Notes under the pieces: generated by a model
Told to the model about the DNA's origin: nothing
Seen by the model: only the letters and a program-made list of their open reading frames with translations
Database searches by the model: none
Part shown: positions 16,811 to 24,943 of the stretch, piece by piece
Layout of the letters: every line of letters starts with the position of its first letter
Numbering within the stretch: the first letter of the stretch is position 1
Source: Actinophytocola sp044466355
GTDB taxonomy: Bacteria; Actinomycetota; Actinomycetes; Mycobacteriales; Pseudonocardiaceae
DNA: 64,000 nt
Reading direction: 5' to 3'
Assembly: GCF_044466355.1 (NCBI RefSeq)
Contig: NZ_JBITMQ010000001.1
Span: 434,001 to 498,000 of the forward strand
Translations under genes and position numbers: made by a program

Positions 16811-18667
16811 TTAGGTCGCTGTGAGGAACTGGGTGGGGCGCAGTGCGTGGGCGACGATTCGGGTGTCGCCGATCCAACCGTAGAAGCCCTGGCCGTACTT
16901 CTCCGCGAACTGGGTGCCGCCGATCGCGAACGGCTTGCCGAGCGTCGAGATGCCGGTCGACGTCTCGGACGCGTTCCGCGCGATCCGGGAACCGTCGACG
17001 TACATGGTCGTGTGCCTGCCGTCGTTGACCACGGCGACGTGCATCCACCGGCCGACCGGCACGGCGTGGCTCCACGACGTCGGGTCGGCGTCCCCGGGCA
17101 CCGGGTACACGACGAACTGCAGGAACCGCTCGCCGGACAGGTTCAGGCTGCACGTCGGCTCGTCGTCGGACCAGCCGCTGTGCTTGCCGGCGTCACCGGC
17201 GCGGCCCTCCCAGCTGAGGATGCCCATCCACGCGTGGTCGCCGGCGAACGGCGACGGCAGCTTGATGAACGTCTCGATCGTGTAGCCGGACTCGAACGTC
17301 ATGGCGTTCAGCGGCGCGCCCGGCCCGGTGCGGAGCACGGCGCCGCGGTCGGGCTGCTTCCCGCCGTCGAAGCGCAGGCTCGCGTGCGCGGGCGCTGACG
17401 TGTGGTGCTCGGGCGACCACGTCAGTGCCTCCGCCGCGCTCGCGTGCAGCAGCTGCGCGGTGAGGTCGTTGCCGTTGCCGCTCAGGTCGGGGGCGACCGT
17501 GCCGGGCGCGACCGGTGCGCCGTCGGTGCCCGCCCCCGCGAGCCCGGTGCGGTCGAAGCGCCAGTACGCGACCGTGCCGCGCGGCATCACCGCACGCGGC
17601 GGCCGTGGCGCGGGCCGCGCGGGCGGCGCGAACCCGGCGAACCGGGCGTCGAAGTCGATCGGGACGCTGAACCGGTCGACGTCGCCGGTCAGCTCGACGG
17701 TTTCCTCCTCCAGCAACGTCGGGTCGTCGGTGACCCGCCCGCGCAGCCACGGGGAGAACGTCTCGACGTCGATCACGTCGCGGACGAGGTCGAAGTGGTA
17801 GAGCCGCACCATCCCGGCGCCGCCGTAGTAGCGGTCCTGGTAGTTGGTGATGTGCAGGTGCACGGGGTTGCCGTGGTCGTTGGTCATGGTGGTGCGGCCC
17901 GGCGGCCAGTAGTGCCCGCCGAGCGCGAGGAAGATCTGGTCGTTGCGCCGGATGAGCCGGTCCCAGAGGCGGCGGCCGTTGTCGGAGAGGTGCGCGACGC
18001 CCTCGTCGTCGGCCCACACCAGGTCGTGGGTGGTGAGGATCGCGGGCAGCGTGGGGTGCGTGTCGATGATCCGCTGCGCCCACGTGATGCCCGCGTCGGA
18101 GGCTCGCCAGTCGAGTGCGAGCACGAGCCACTGACGGCCACCGGCCTTGAGGACGTGGAAGCTGTGGTAGCCGTCGGGGGAGGCGCCGCCGAAGGTCCTG
18201 TCGTGGCGGAAACGGTGGGGGCCGAAGGTGCGCAGGTATGGCGTGTCGCCGCGCTGGTCGTCGCCGGAGACGTCGTGGTTGCCGGCGAGGACGCTGTAGG
18301 GGAGCTTGCCGTCGACGGTCCGGAAGACGCGGTCGGCGAGGCGCATCTCGGTTTCCGTGCCGTGCTCGGTGACGTCGCCCAGCTGGGTCATGAAGGCGAT
18401 GTTGCCCTCCTTGCTCGACCGGACCAGCCAGTCGAGCGCCGCGCGGACGGGTTCGGGGTCGGACCCGCCTTCGTCGAGGAGGTACTGCGTGTCCGGGAGG
18501 ACGGCCAGCGCGAAGCGCGGCGCGTCCGGGTCCGGGCGGTGGCCGGGGGTGGCGGCGGCTGCCGTGCCTCCGGTTGCCGCGACGCCCGCGGCTACTACCG
18601 GAGCGCTGGCGGCCGCCCAGAGGAGGCTGCGGCGTGAGACGTCGTTCGATCTTGGCGCGGTGTTCAC
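16811..18667 (-). CDS. Tat-exported metallophosphoesterase with LamG-like domain
   Basis: The 618-residue protein carries a twin-arginine signal (SRRSLLWAAASAPVVAAGV, residues about 11-35). A calcineurin-like phosphoesterase domain spans about 50-330 with DTQY, QLGDVTEHG, LAGNHD, TTHD and GGHYWP, the metal-binding motif series. A proline-rich joint follows, then a LamG/concanavalin-like lectin domain (YWRFDR, LSGNGNDL, SYTIETFIKLP region, HVAVVNDGRHTTMYVDG). GTG 18667 was chosen because it places the RR motif near the N-terminus. The substrate is not predictable; a secreted phosphodiesterase or phosphatase is likely. Confidence 0.85.
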   Translation of the reverse strand: MNTAPRSNDVSRRSLLWAAASAPVVAAGVAATGGTAAAATPGHRPDPDAPRFALAVLPDTQYLLDEGGSDPEPVRAALDWLVRSSKEGNIAFMTQLGDVTEHGTETEMRLADRVFRTVDGKLPYSVLAGNHDVSGDDQRGDTPYLRTFGPHRFRHDRTFGGASPDGYHSFHVLKAGGRQWLVLALDWRASDAGITWAQRIIDTHPTLPAILTTHDLVWADDEGVAHLSDNGRRLWDRLIRRNDQIFLALGGHYWPPGRTTMTNDHGNPVHLHITNYQDRYYGGAGMVRLYHFDLVRDVIDVETFSPWLRGRVTDDPTLLEEETVELTGDVDRFSVPIDFDARFAGFAPPARPAPRPPRAVMPRGTVAYWRFDRTGLAGAGTDGAPVAPGTVAPDLSGNGNDLTAQLLHASAAEALTWSPEHHTSAPAHASLRFDGGKQPDRGAVLRTGPGAPLNAMTFESGYTIETFIKLPSPFAGDHAWMGILSWEGRAGDAGKHSGWSDDEPTCSLNLSGERFLQFVVYPVPGDADPTSWSHAVPVGRWMHVAVVNDGRHTTMYVDGSRIARNASETSTGISTLGKPFAIGGTQFAEKYGQGFYGWIGDTRIVAHALRPTQFLTAT

Positions 18668-19003
18668 GCCGGACAGCTTCTGCGGAGGTTCTGGCTGCCG
18701 GGTGACGTGCGGTCGAACGGCGGGAAACGGTTTGGCGTTGTGGACAACCGGGTCGCGGCGGAGCCGACGTGTCGGTGGCCGGCGCCCGGTGGCCAACGAG
18801 TCCGTCAGCGCATTGCTTGTGGTGTCAGGCTTTCGCGCGCGTCTGACGACGGTTGGCCTTCTGGACCGCGGTCACGAGTCCCCGCTTCGACACCGTCGAG
18901 CGGCCGCGGATGTCCAGCCGGCACGGTGAATCCTCTCCGGTCGCGGTTTGTCCCGCGAACCCCTGGGTAGCCGCAGCGAATCCGATCGAGGGGATCGAGT
19001 GTC
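18668..19003. other. Intergenic region with a stress-type promoter
   Basis: This 336-base stretch lies between the divergent phosphoesterase gene and the small gene at 19004. Apart from the sigma-B/F-like promoter at 18946-18969 I see no gene, RNA or repeat. Possible reading frames here are short and show no family resemblance. Confidence 0.6.
18946..18969 (+). promoter_or_regulatory. Sigma-B/sigma-F-like promoter
   Basis: GTTT (18946-18949) and GGGTA (18965-18969) are separated by 15 bases, matching the GTTT-N15-17-GGGTA pattern of actinobacterial general-stress sigma factors. The -10 element ends 34 bases before the ATG at 19004, so it should drive the small membrane protein gene. Confidence 0.55.
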
Positions 19004-19186
19004 ATGTCCTGGATCAACGTCGCGTTCACGCGCCTGCTCGTGGGGGAGATCGTCCACCTGGTCCTGAAGGTGTTCGTCCCCGGCATGCGCGTGGACCACC
19101 TGCTCGTCGTCATCAGCGTCTTCGTCGTCACCACCGCCTTCGGCGTCGTGCCGAGTTCCAAGGCGACTAGCGGTGAGCCCCGCTGA
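19004..19186 (+). CDS. Small membrane protein, 60 residues
   Basis: The product has two hydrophobic stretches, about residues 10-28 (LLVGEIVHLVLKVFVPGM) and 32-50 (HLLVVISVFVVTTAFGVV), and a short polar tail, suggesting a two-helix inner-membrane protein. No family was recognised. Support comes from the sigma-B-like promoter at 18946 and a GAGGGG about ten bases before the ATG. Its last 20 bases overlap the end of the convergent phosphoribosyltransferase gene. It may be a stress-induced membrane peptide. Confidence 0.5.
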   Translation: MSWINVAFTRLLVGEIVHLVLKVFVPGMRVDHLLVVISVFVVTTAFGVVPSSKATSGEPR

Positions 19187-19811
19187 GAACGCGGGTCACG
19201 TCCGCGTCCGTCAGCTGGCGGAAGTCCGCGTAGGCCTGCCCCACCGCGTAGAAGTACGGCGGCACGTGCAGGCACACGATCTCGTCCGCGTACTCGGCCA
19301 GGTCCCGTTCCGCCTGCGCGGAACACGTCGGCGCGGCCAGTACCACGCGGCGCGGCCGCTGTTCTCGCAACCACATCAGCGCCGCGCGAGCGGTCACGCC
19401 CGTCGCCAGGCCGTCGTCGACCAGGATCACCTCGCGGTCGGTCGCGGCCGGGGCAGGCTTCCCGCCCCGGTAGCGGTCTCTGCGGCGGGCGATCTCGGCG
19501 CGCTCGTCGCGGATCGTGGCCGCCAGTTCGTCGTCCGTGACGCCGAGATCCGCGAGGGTGCCGCGGTCCAGCACCGGTGGGCCGTCCTCGGCCAGCGCGC
19601 CGACGCCGAACTCCGGCTGCCCGGGCGCACCGATCTTGCGTGCGACGACGATGTCCAGATCACCGCCCGTGGCCGCGGCGATCTCCGCGGCGACCGGTAC
19701 ACCGCCACGGGGTAACGCCAGCACCAGTGGCCGGTCCGTGCGGACGTGACCGGCAAGCCTGCCCGCCAGTTCCCTGCCCGCGTGTTCCCGGTCGATGAAC
19801 CTCGTGGTCAT
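19167..19811 (-). CDS. Phosphoribosyltransferase-domain protein
   Basis: The 214-residue protein has a type I PRTase fold: LVLALPRGGVPVAAEIA near the N-terminus, the hood-flanking DLDIVVARKIG, and the PRPP loop VILVDDGLATGVTARAAL, where Asp-Asp-Gly-x-Ala-Thr-Gly binds the ribose phosphate. Stand-alone proteins of this type are widespread in actinomycetes, including dormancy-linked ones in mycobacteria, and their nucleobase substrate is usually unknown. ATG 19811 is the start. Upstream, ATAACCACC occurs twice at 19851 and 19871, 20 bases apart, and may be a regulator site. Confidence 0.8.
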   Translation of the reverse strand: MTTRFIDREHAGRELAGRLAGHVRTDRPLVLALPRGGVPVAAEIAAATGGDLDIVVARKIGAPGQPEFGVGALAEDGPPVLDRGTLADLGVTDDELAATIRDERAEIARRRDRYRGGKPAPAATDREVILVDDGLATGVTARAALMWLREQRPRRVVLAAPTCSAQAERDLAEYADEIVCLHVPPYFYAVGQAYADFRQLTDADVTRVLSGAHR

Positions 19812-19998
19812 CACCGTCGACCTGCCGGATGTCGGGCGCATGGCTGTCGGATAACCACCCGCGCCCACCCATAACCACCGCGGCGCCCCGAATCTCACCC
19901 GATGGCGTGATCACAGGCACAGAAGTATCCAGCCCGCGGCGGATGTCGCGGCGGGTTCGTCGACCGCTGGACCGTTTCAGACGGTCCGGTTCACTGCC

Positions 19999-20130
19999 TC
20001 AGCGGCCCTCGCGTGCCTGGTCGTCGTTCTTCTCGGGCTGGGCCGCCGCGTTGTCACGCTGCGGCGGCTTGCCCAGTTCGTTGACCAGTTCGTCGAAAAT
20101 CGGCGTGGTCATCACGCTCTGCTCGGACAT
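19999..20130 (-). CDS. Small peptide of 43 residues
   Basis: ATG 20130 follows a strong GGGGAGGAT ribosome-binding site. The product, beginning MSEQSVMTTPIFDELVNELG and ending in a charged Gln/Asp/Glu tail, has no signal peptide or membrane helix. I do not recognise a family. The strong initiation signal and intact frame support expression. A precursor peptide or small regulatory protein are both possible; no modifying enzyme stands directly beside it, although a SAM methyltransferase gene ends 233 bases upstream on the same strand. Confidence 0.5.
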   Translation of the reverse strand: MSEQSVMTTPIFDELVNELGKPPQRDNAAAQPEKNDDQAREGR

Positions 20131-20363
20131 GGATCCTCCCCGGTTCCCCTGACAAGCGCGGCGCTCCCACACGCCCCGCTCGAACTGGACACTACTGCGC
20201 CCCGCTCCCGAGGTGTCAAGTGGACTGCACACCGCGTGTCCGCGCGAGGACTGGGTGACGTGGCGCGACCGTGATGAGTTGCTTTCGACTACTGGCGCAC
20301 CGCCGCGTGCACCTGGACAGTCCACTTCGGACCAACCGGCTCTGAACAGGGCAAACGGCAGGG

Positions 20364-20990
20364 TCAGCGGGCGAACAGCACGGCGCCCGGCAGGCGCCCG
20401 GTCGGGTCGAGGCTGATGCCGGCTTCCACCGTGAAGCCCGCCTGGTGCAGCCATGCCGCGACACGGGCCTGGGGACGGCGATGGATGTACACGTCCATCG
20501 GGTGACCGCCGTAGCCGTTCGTCTTGTGGGTGGTGCCGTTGCCCTCGTGGAAGCCGAGCATCACCACGCCGCCCGGCCGGACGACGCGCCGGAAATGTGC
20601 CAGCGCGACGGGCACCTCGTCGTCTGGGACGTGGATGAGTGACCACCACGCGAGCAGGCCCGCGACCGACGCGTCGGCGAGCGGGAGGTCGGTCATCGAG
20701 CCCACCTCGAACCGGATGCCGGGGTGGTCGTGGCGGGCCACCTCGATCATGCCGGGGGACAGGTCGATGCCGAACGCGTCCAGCCCCAGTTCGTGCAGGA
20801 ACGCCGTCACGTGGCCCGGACCGCAGCCCACGTCCGCCACCGGGCCGTCGCCCGCCCCGCGCACCAGGTCGGCGAACAACGTCATCATGCCGCGCAGGTA
20901 CGGCCTGTCGGTCAGGCTGTCGCGCATCTGCGCGGCGTATCCCTTCGCCACCGCGTCGTAGGACGTTCTGGTGTTCGTCAGCCAGTGCAT
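20364..20990 (-). CDS. Class I SAM-dependent methyltransferase
   Basis: The 208-residue protein has the SAM-binding glycine motif VADVGCGPGHVTAFL (about 50-64), an acidic residue after the second strand (FGIDLSPGMIEVARH), and the post-motifs GSMTDLPLADASVAGLLAWW and FRRVVRPGGVVMLGF. The fold is that of small-molecule Methyltransf_11/25 enzymes; the acceptor is unknown. ATG 20990 starts four bases after the end of the upstream crcB gene on the same strand, so it may be co-transcribed with the fluoride-exporter cassette, though a functional link is not obvious. Confidence 0.85.
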   Translation of the reverse strand: MHWLTNTRTSYDAVAKGYAAQMRDSLTDRPYLRGMMTLFADLVRGAGDGPVADVGCGPGHVTAFLHELGLDAFGIDLSPGMIEVARHDHPGIRFEVGSMTDLPLADASVAGLLAWWSLIHVPDDEVPVALAHFRRVVRPGGVVMLGFHEGNGTTHKTNGYGGHPMDVYIHRRPQARVAAWLHQAGFTVEAGISLDPTGRLPGAVLFAR

Positions 20991-20994
20991 GCCG

Positions 20995-21363
20995 TCAGTG
21001 AAGCAGTGCGGCCGTGGCGCCGTACGCGAGGAACGCGGCACCGAGCCCGGCGACGAGCGTCACGACCACGTTCGCCGCGGCGTGGACGTACGCCCGCTGC
21101 TCCGCCAGCCGCAGCGTCTCGTAGCTGAACGTGCTGTACGTGGTCAGCGCGCCGCAGAACCCGACCCCCACCAGCGCGAGCACGCCGTGCGGGACCGCGG
21201 CGCCCGCCCCGGCGAGCACCCCGAGCACGAGGCTGCCCACCACGTTCACGGTCAGCGTGCCCCACGGGAACAGGCTGTCGTGGCGGGACTGGACGAGCCG
21301 GTCGGTGAGATACCGCAGCGGCGCCCCGACCGCGGCGCCAAGGAACACGAGCACGGCGGTCAT
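20995..21363 (-). CDS. crcB: CrcB/Fluc fluoride channel subunit (second copy)
   Basis: The 122-residue protein has four hydrophobic helices and Fluc signatures: GAAVGAPLRYLTDR, PWGTLTVNVVGSLVLG (the conserved Asn of the Na+/F- path) and GFCGALTTYSTFSYET (the Phe-box and TTFST-type motif). Fluc channels are dual-topology or heterodimeric and export fluoride to the outside. ATG 21363 overlaps the DUF190 stop (ATGA), so the genes are translationally coupled. Two crcB copies in one operon usually encode an antiparallel heterodimer. Confidence 0.9.
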   Translation of the reverse strand: MTAVLVFLGAAVGAPLRYLTDRLVQSRHDSLFPWGTLTVNVVGSLVLGVLAGAGAAVPHGVLALVGVGFCGALTTYSTFSYETLRLAEQRAYVHAAANVVVTLVAGLGAAFLAYGATAALLH

Positions 21364-21671
21364 CGGCGCACCACCTCGACCTCGTCGACGACGGCCATGC
21401 CCTCGGTGACGAGGTCGTCGAGCCGCGGCAGGAAGCCACGGATCCGCTCCTCCGCGTCGACGATGAGCACGACCACCGGCAGGCTCTCCGTGAGGCTGAG
21501 GATCCGGTCCGTGTGGAGCACGGACGACGCGCCGTAGCCCTCGCACCCGCGCATGACCGTCGCACCCGCCAGTCCCGCGTCGTGGGCCCGCAGCACGATC
21601 TCGTGGTAGACGGGCTTGTGGTGCCAGGTGTCGTCCGCACCCACGAGGACCGTCAGCCGCAGCGCGCGCAT
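21360..21671 (-). CDS. DUF190 protein associated with CrcB (second copy)
   Basis: The 103-residue cytosolic protein matches DUF190: LRLTVLVGADDTWHHKPVYH, AHDAGLAGATVMRGCEGYG, then LPVVVLIVDAEERIRGFLP. The fold is PII-like (ferredoxin-like), suggesting a regulatory or accessory role for fluoride export. Start and stop overlap the flanking crcB genes by four bases each. It is about half identical by eye to the copy at 22162-22494, so the pair crcB-DUF190 has been duplicated. Confidence 0.85.
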   Translation of the reverse strand: MRALRLTVLVGADDTWHHKPVYHEIVLRAHDAGLAGATVMRGCEGYGASSVLHTDRILSLTESLPVVVLIVDAEERIRGFLPRLDDLVTEGMAVVDEVEVVRR

Positions 21672-22165
21672 CACGCCCCCTTGCCGCGAAGGGCCAGGCG
21701 CGTGAGCCACACGGCGCCGAGCACCGCGAGCATCGCGCAGACGAGCGTCCCCGCCAGGTAGGCGAAGGCGACGCCGACGGTTCCCGGTCGCAGGAGGCCG
21801 TGGATCTCGACCGCGTACGTGGAGAACGTCGTGAACCCGCCGAGGAACCCGACACCGAGGAACGGCCGCACCAGCCGGTGCGCAACCCAGACCTCGGTGA
21901 CGAGGACCATGAGCACACCGATGAGGAAGCAGCCGACGACGTTGGCGCCGAACGTGGCCCACGGGAACTGCCGCGGCCCGGCGGGCAGCGCGGTGGCGAG
22001 GCCGTAGCGGGCGAGCGCGCCGAGGCCGCCGCCGAGCGCGATCACGCCGAGCACCGGCAGGTGCCCGCGGACCCGCTCACGGCGCCGCGCGGGAGCGCGC
22101 AGGTCGACGTGCGGGTCGGTCGGCTCGGTTCTGGTCATGCTCGGTTCGGGACGGTACCTGTTCAC
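21671..22165 (-). CDS. crcB: CrcB/Fluc fluoride channel subunit (first copy)
   Basis: The protein of about 164 residues has a basic N-terminal extension, four membrane helices and the Fluc motifs GGLGALARYGLA, PWATFGANVVGCFLIG and GFLGGFTTFSTYAVE. GTG 22165 overlaps the preceding DUF190 stop (GTGA), matching the coupling seen elsewhere in this cassette; ATG 22138 is the alternative, giving 155 residues. It probably pairs with the shorter CrcB at 20995-21363. No fluoride riboswitch was seen upstream of the cassette. Confidence 0.88.
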   Translation of the reverse strand: MNRYRPEPSMTRTEPTDPHVDLRAPARRRERVRGHLPVLGVIALGGGLGALARYGLATALPAGPRQFPWATFGANVVGCFLIGVLMVLVTEVWVAHRLVRPFLGVGFLGGFTTFSTYAVEIHGLLRPGTVGVAFAYLAGTLVCAMLAVLGAVWLTRLALRGKGA

Positions 22166-22494
22166 GGCGCCACGTAGCGGACGACGTCCACCTCGTCGAG
22201 CAGCACGAGGCCGTCCACTTCCAGTTCGTCCAGTTGCGGCAGGAATGCCCGGATCTTCTCCTCCGCGTCGACGATCACGACCACCATCGACCGGTCCTCG
22301 CTGCGCCGGAACAGGTGCGTGGTGTGGATCCGCGAGTTGGCGCCGTACCCCTCGATGCCCTGCACGACGGTGGCGCCGGCCAGGCCCGCCTTGTGCGCCC
22401 GCCGCACCACCTCGGCGTACACGGGCCGGTGCTGCCACTGGTCGCTCAGGCCGACGATGACGGTCAGCCGCAGCGCGCGCCCGGACAACTTCAT
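22162..22494 (-). CDS. DUF190 protein associated with CrcB (first copy)
   Basis: The 110-residue protein contains the DUF190 signatures LRLTVIVGLSDQWQHRPVYAE, GLAGATVVQGIEGYGANS and SMVVVIVDAEEKIRAFLP. It heads the DUF190-crcB-DUF190-crcB cassette with ATG at 22494, 31 bases after the stop of the aminotransferase gene, so it may share a transcript with the biosynthetic cluster or have its own promoter in that short interval. A PII-like regulatory fold is known for the family; its exact role in fluoride resistance is not. Confidence 0.85.
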   Translation of the reverse strand: MKLSGRALRLTVIVGLSDQWQHRPVYAEVVRRAHKAGLAGATVVQGIEGYGANSRIHTTHLFRRSEDRSMVVVIVDAEEKIRAFLPQLDELEVDGLVLLDEVDVVRYVAP

Positions 22495-22525
22495 GCCCCG
22501 AGTACACGCCGCGGCCGGGGTCCGG

Positions 22526-23797
22526 TCAACCGGAGTGGGACGCGAAGTCCGCGACCGCGGCGCAGAACTCGTCGCACTCCCGGTCGGTGACCGGCAGGCT
22601 CAGCGCGATCATGCCGCGGCGCGCCAGGTGGAAACCGCGGGCCAGCATCTCCAGGTGGAACAGCTCCCGGTACTCCGGTGCGGGCCGCAGGTCGCGCGGC
22701 GTCGTGATCTCGCCGGTGCCGAAGTGGACGGTGAGCATGCTGCCCATGCCGGTCCACGTCATCGGGGTGCCCTCGGCGATCGCGTTCAGCCTGGCACGCA
22801 GGCGTTCCCCGCGCTCGAACAGCTCGCGGGCGGCCGGGGGCGGGAACAGCTCGGTGAGCCCCGCGTACCCGGCGGCCATGCTGAGCACGTTGTTGTTGAA
22901 CGTCCCCGCGTGCGCCACGTACCCGGGGCGCCGCGGGTCGTACATCGCCATCATGTCCGCGCGGCCGCCGAACGCGCCGAACGTCATGCCACCGCCCGTG
23001 TACTTGCCGAGCGTGGTCAGGTCCGGGGTGACGCCGAGCAGCTCCTGCAACCCGCCACCCGACATGCGCGACGTCATGACCTCGTCGAAGACCAGCAGCG
23101 CACCGGTCTCGTCTGCCCGGCGGCGCAGGTACGCGAGGAACGCCGGGTCGGCGGGGAGGCAGCCGCCGCTGCCCAGCATCGGCTCGACCAGGATCGCGGC
23201 CAGGTCGTCGGCGTGCCGGTCGAGCACCGCCGCCGTGTCGGCGAGGTCGTTGTACTCGGCGACGACGAACCGGTGCGGCACGTTGAGGGGGAAGTCCTTG
23301 TCGCCGAAGGACAACACGGAACCGTGGTAGGCGCCGGTGAACACGAGGACCGTGTCGCGGCCCGTGAACGTGGTCGCGGTGGCGAGCGCCAGCAGGTTGG
23401 CCTCCGTGCCGGAGTTGGTGAACCGCACCAGCTCCAGGCTCGGGAACCGCTCGCACAACACGGCTGCGAACAGCGCCTCGTCCCTGCCGTGCGCGCCGTA
23501 GTTCCACCCCCGGTCGAGCGCGGCCTCGACGACCTTGCGGATCACCGGGTTGTCGTGCCCGTACAGGCCCGCCGTGTAGTCGCCGAGCAGGTCGACGTAG
23601 GTGTGCCCGTCCAGGTCGGTCAGGCGGCAGCCCTCGGCGTGTGCCATGGTCAGCGGGAACGGCGGGTAGAACAGGGTGGTCCGCGTGTTGCCGCCCGGCA
23701 GGTGCGCGGCCGCCTGCTCGTGCGCGGCCCGGCTCGCCGGGTTGTCCGCGACGAACCGGGCCCGCGCCTTCGCCAGCGCCTCGTCGAGCGCGACCAT
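22526..23797 (-). CDS. Class III PLP aminotransferase, glutamate-1-semialdehyde aminomutase-like
   Basis: The 423-residue enzyme has the fold-type I motifs FTNSGTEANLLALATA (phosphate binding), TGAYHGSV, VFDEVMTSR (Asp to the pyridine nitrogen) and the PLP lysine at about residue 265 in LGKYTGGG. It belongs to the GSA-aminomutase-like class, which in secondary metabolism often transaminates carrier-bound or free aldehydes and ketones. It is the last gene of the eight-gene run, one base after the ACP stop. I infer that it converts an aldehyde made by the thioester-reductase-like protein to an amine; a heme role is unlikely given this context. Confidence 0.85.
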   Translation of the reverse strand: MVALDEALAKARARFVADNPASRAAHEQAAAHLPGGNTRTTLFYPPFPLTMAHAEGCRLTDLDGHTYVDLLGDYTAGLYGHDNPVIRKVVEAALDRGWNYGAHGRDEALFAAVLCERFPSLELVRFTNSGTEANLLALATATTFTGRDTVLVFTGAYHGSVLSFGDKDFPLNVPHRFVVAEYNDLADTAAVLDRHADDLAAILVEPMLGSGGCLPADPAFLAYLRRRADETGALLVFDEVMTSRMSGGGLQELLGVTPDLTTLGKYTGGGMTFGAFGGRADMMAMYDPRRPGYVAHAGTFNNNVLSMAAGYAGLTELFPPPAARELFERGERLRARLNAIAEGTPMTWTGMGSMLTVHFGTGEITTPRDLRPAPEYRELFHLEMLARGFHLARRGMIALSLPVTDRECDEFCAAVADFASHSG

Positions 23798-23798
23798 C

Positions 23799-24044
23799 TC
23801 AGGCGGCCTCGGGCAGGGCCGGGAAGAACCGGTCGCGGATCCTGGCGATCGTGCGGAAGTCCTCACTGGACACGTCGTCCATGGAGATCTCGGTGTCCAG
23901 TTCGGACTCGATCAGGTACAGCAGCTCCACGAAGTGCATCGAGTTGAGCACGCCGGTGAGCACCAGGTCCTCGTGCTCGCCGACGGGCCCGGCGTCGGGG
24001 CACTTGGCGTGCAGGAAGTCGGTGATGAACTGTGGCACGTTCAC
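23799..24044 (-). CDS. Acyl carrier protein (second of the cluster)
   Basis: The 81-residue protein is a carrier domain. The phosphopantetheine attachment serine lies in VLNSMHFVELLYLIESELD, followed by the acidic helix typical of ACPs. GTG 24044 is five bases after AAGGAG; a GTG six bases further upstream overlaps the transglutaminase stop and is less well placed. It could carry the substrate or product of the neighbouring transglutaminase-like and GNAT enzymes, distinct from the ACP at 29394. Confidence 0.82.
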   Translation of the reverse strand: MNVPQFITDFLHAKCPDAGPVGEHEDLVLTGVLNSMHFVELLYLIESELDTEISMDDVSSEDFRTIARIRDRFFPALPEAA

Positions 24045-24046
24045 GG

Positions 24047-24943
24047 TCACTCCTTGACGGGTTTGATCCGGACGGTGACGGGTGCGTCGCAATCGTGGCG
24101 CGCCACCCTCGCACCGACCTCGAACCCGGTCGGCACGAGCCGGTTCGTGCGCAGCGCGACCGCCGGGTCGGTCAGCAGCGGGTTCGCGCCCGGCACGCCC
24201 GCGGCGAACCCGGCGAAGATCAGGTCGACGACCTTGGTCTCGCCGTCGTCGTCGGTCACCTCGACCCACGCGTGCACCAGGTCGAGCATGCCGACGACCC
24301 ACCCGATCCTGGTCCTCGCCGCGTACCCCGCCTCGCGGCAGCGGCGCGCCAGCCACCGGCTCGCGGACTCACACGTCGCCACCCGGTGCGTGGTGACCAG
24401 CGACTCGTCCTCCCGCAACGCGTCCGGCAGCTTCACCCACCGCACACCCAGCGCGGCGAACTCCTCGACGAGCCCGCGCAGCACCGGTGACCGCAGCGGC
24501 ACCGCCCTGCCCTCGGTGCGGATGGTCGCCGACACGGTGGTCCCCGCGACCACGTCCGCCTCGGGTGCCGGGATGACGGCACCGCCGTACCGGTCGGGCC
24601 TCGGCAGCGCCAGCACCACGTCCGCGCACCTACACGCCGCCGTGAGGGTGAACGACAGCGTGCGCGGGGCGAGCAGCGACTCGGCCGTCCCGCGCATCCA
24701 CCGCAGCGAGAACGCGAACGCCTGCTCCGGCACCGTCCGGCCGGTGCCGGAGTGCAGTGCGAGGTTGAACAGGTCGCGGCCGTCGAACCGGTCGTCCCGC
24801 ACGGTCAGGCCACGCCGCACCAGCGTGTCGAGCGTCCGGTCGTCGCAGCCGAGCAGCTGCGTCGCCGCGGCCCGGTCTGTGTCGGGCACGTGGTGCTCCG
24901 GCGGGACGAGGAACACCCCGTCCAGCGACAGCGCGCTGGTCAC
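24047..24943 (-). CDS. Transglutaminase-like superfamily protein
   Basis: The 298-residue protein has a papain/transglutaminase-like triad in order: Cys at about 189 (ATCESASRWLARRC), His at about 224 (LVHAWVEV) and Asp at about 239 (KVVDLIFAG). The N-terminal 150 residues are not recognised. In antibiotic pathways such enzymes form amide bonds from carrier-bound acyl groups, as AdmF does in andrimid synthesis. GTG 24943 overlaps the preceding GNAT stop by four bases. Amide formation with an amine produced in this cluster is a reasonable inference, not a demonstrated activity. Confidence 0.75.
   Translation of the reverse strand: MTSALSLDGVFLVPPEHHVPDTDRAAATQLLGCDDRTLDTLVRRGLTVRDDRFDGRDLFNLALHSGTGRTVPEQAFAFSLRWMRGTAESLLAPRTLSFTLTAACRCADVVLALPRPDRYGGAVIPAPEADVVAGTTVSATIRTEGRAVPLRSPVLRGLVEEFAALGVRWVKLPDALREDESLVTTHRVATCESASRWLARRCREAGYAARTRIGWVVGMLDLVHAWVEVTDDDGETKVVDLIFAGFAAGVPGANPLLTDPAVALRTNRLVPTGFEVGARVARHDCDAPVTVRIKPVKE

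Noticed and set aside
20218..20327. Inverted repeat AAGTGGACTG / CAGTCCACTT
   Set aside because: Only ten bases per arm at 90 bases distance in GC-rich DNA; chance is likely and no element or gene boundary coincides.
22495..22525. Fluoride riboswitch before the crcB cassette
   Set aside because: The gap to the upstream gene is only 31 bases and shows no crcB-motif pseudoknot pattern.
22526..23797. HemL (heme biosynthesis)
   Set aside because: The fold is the same, but the gene is at the end of an ACP pathway with no other heme genes, so a biosynthetic aminotransferase is more likely.
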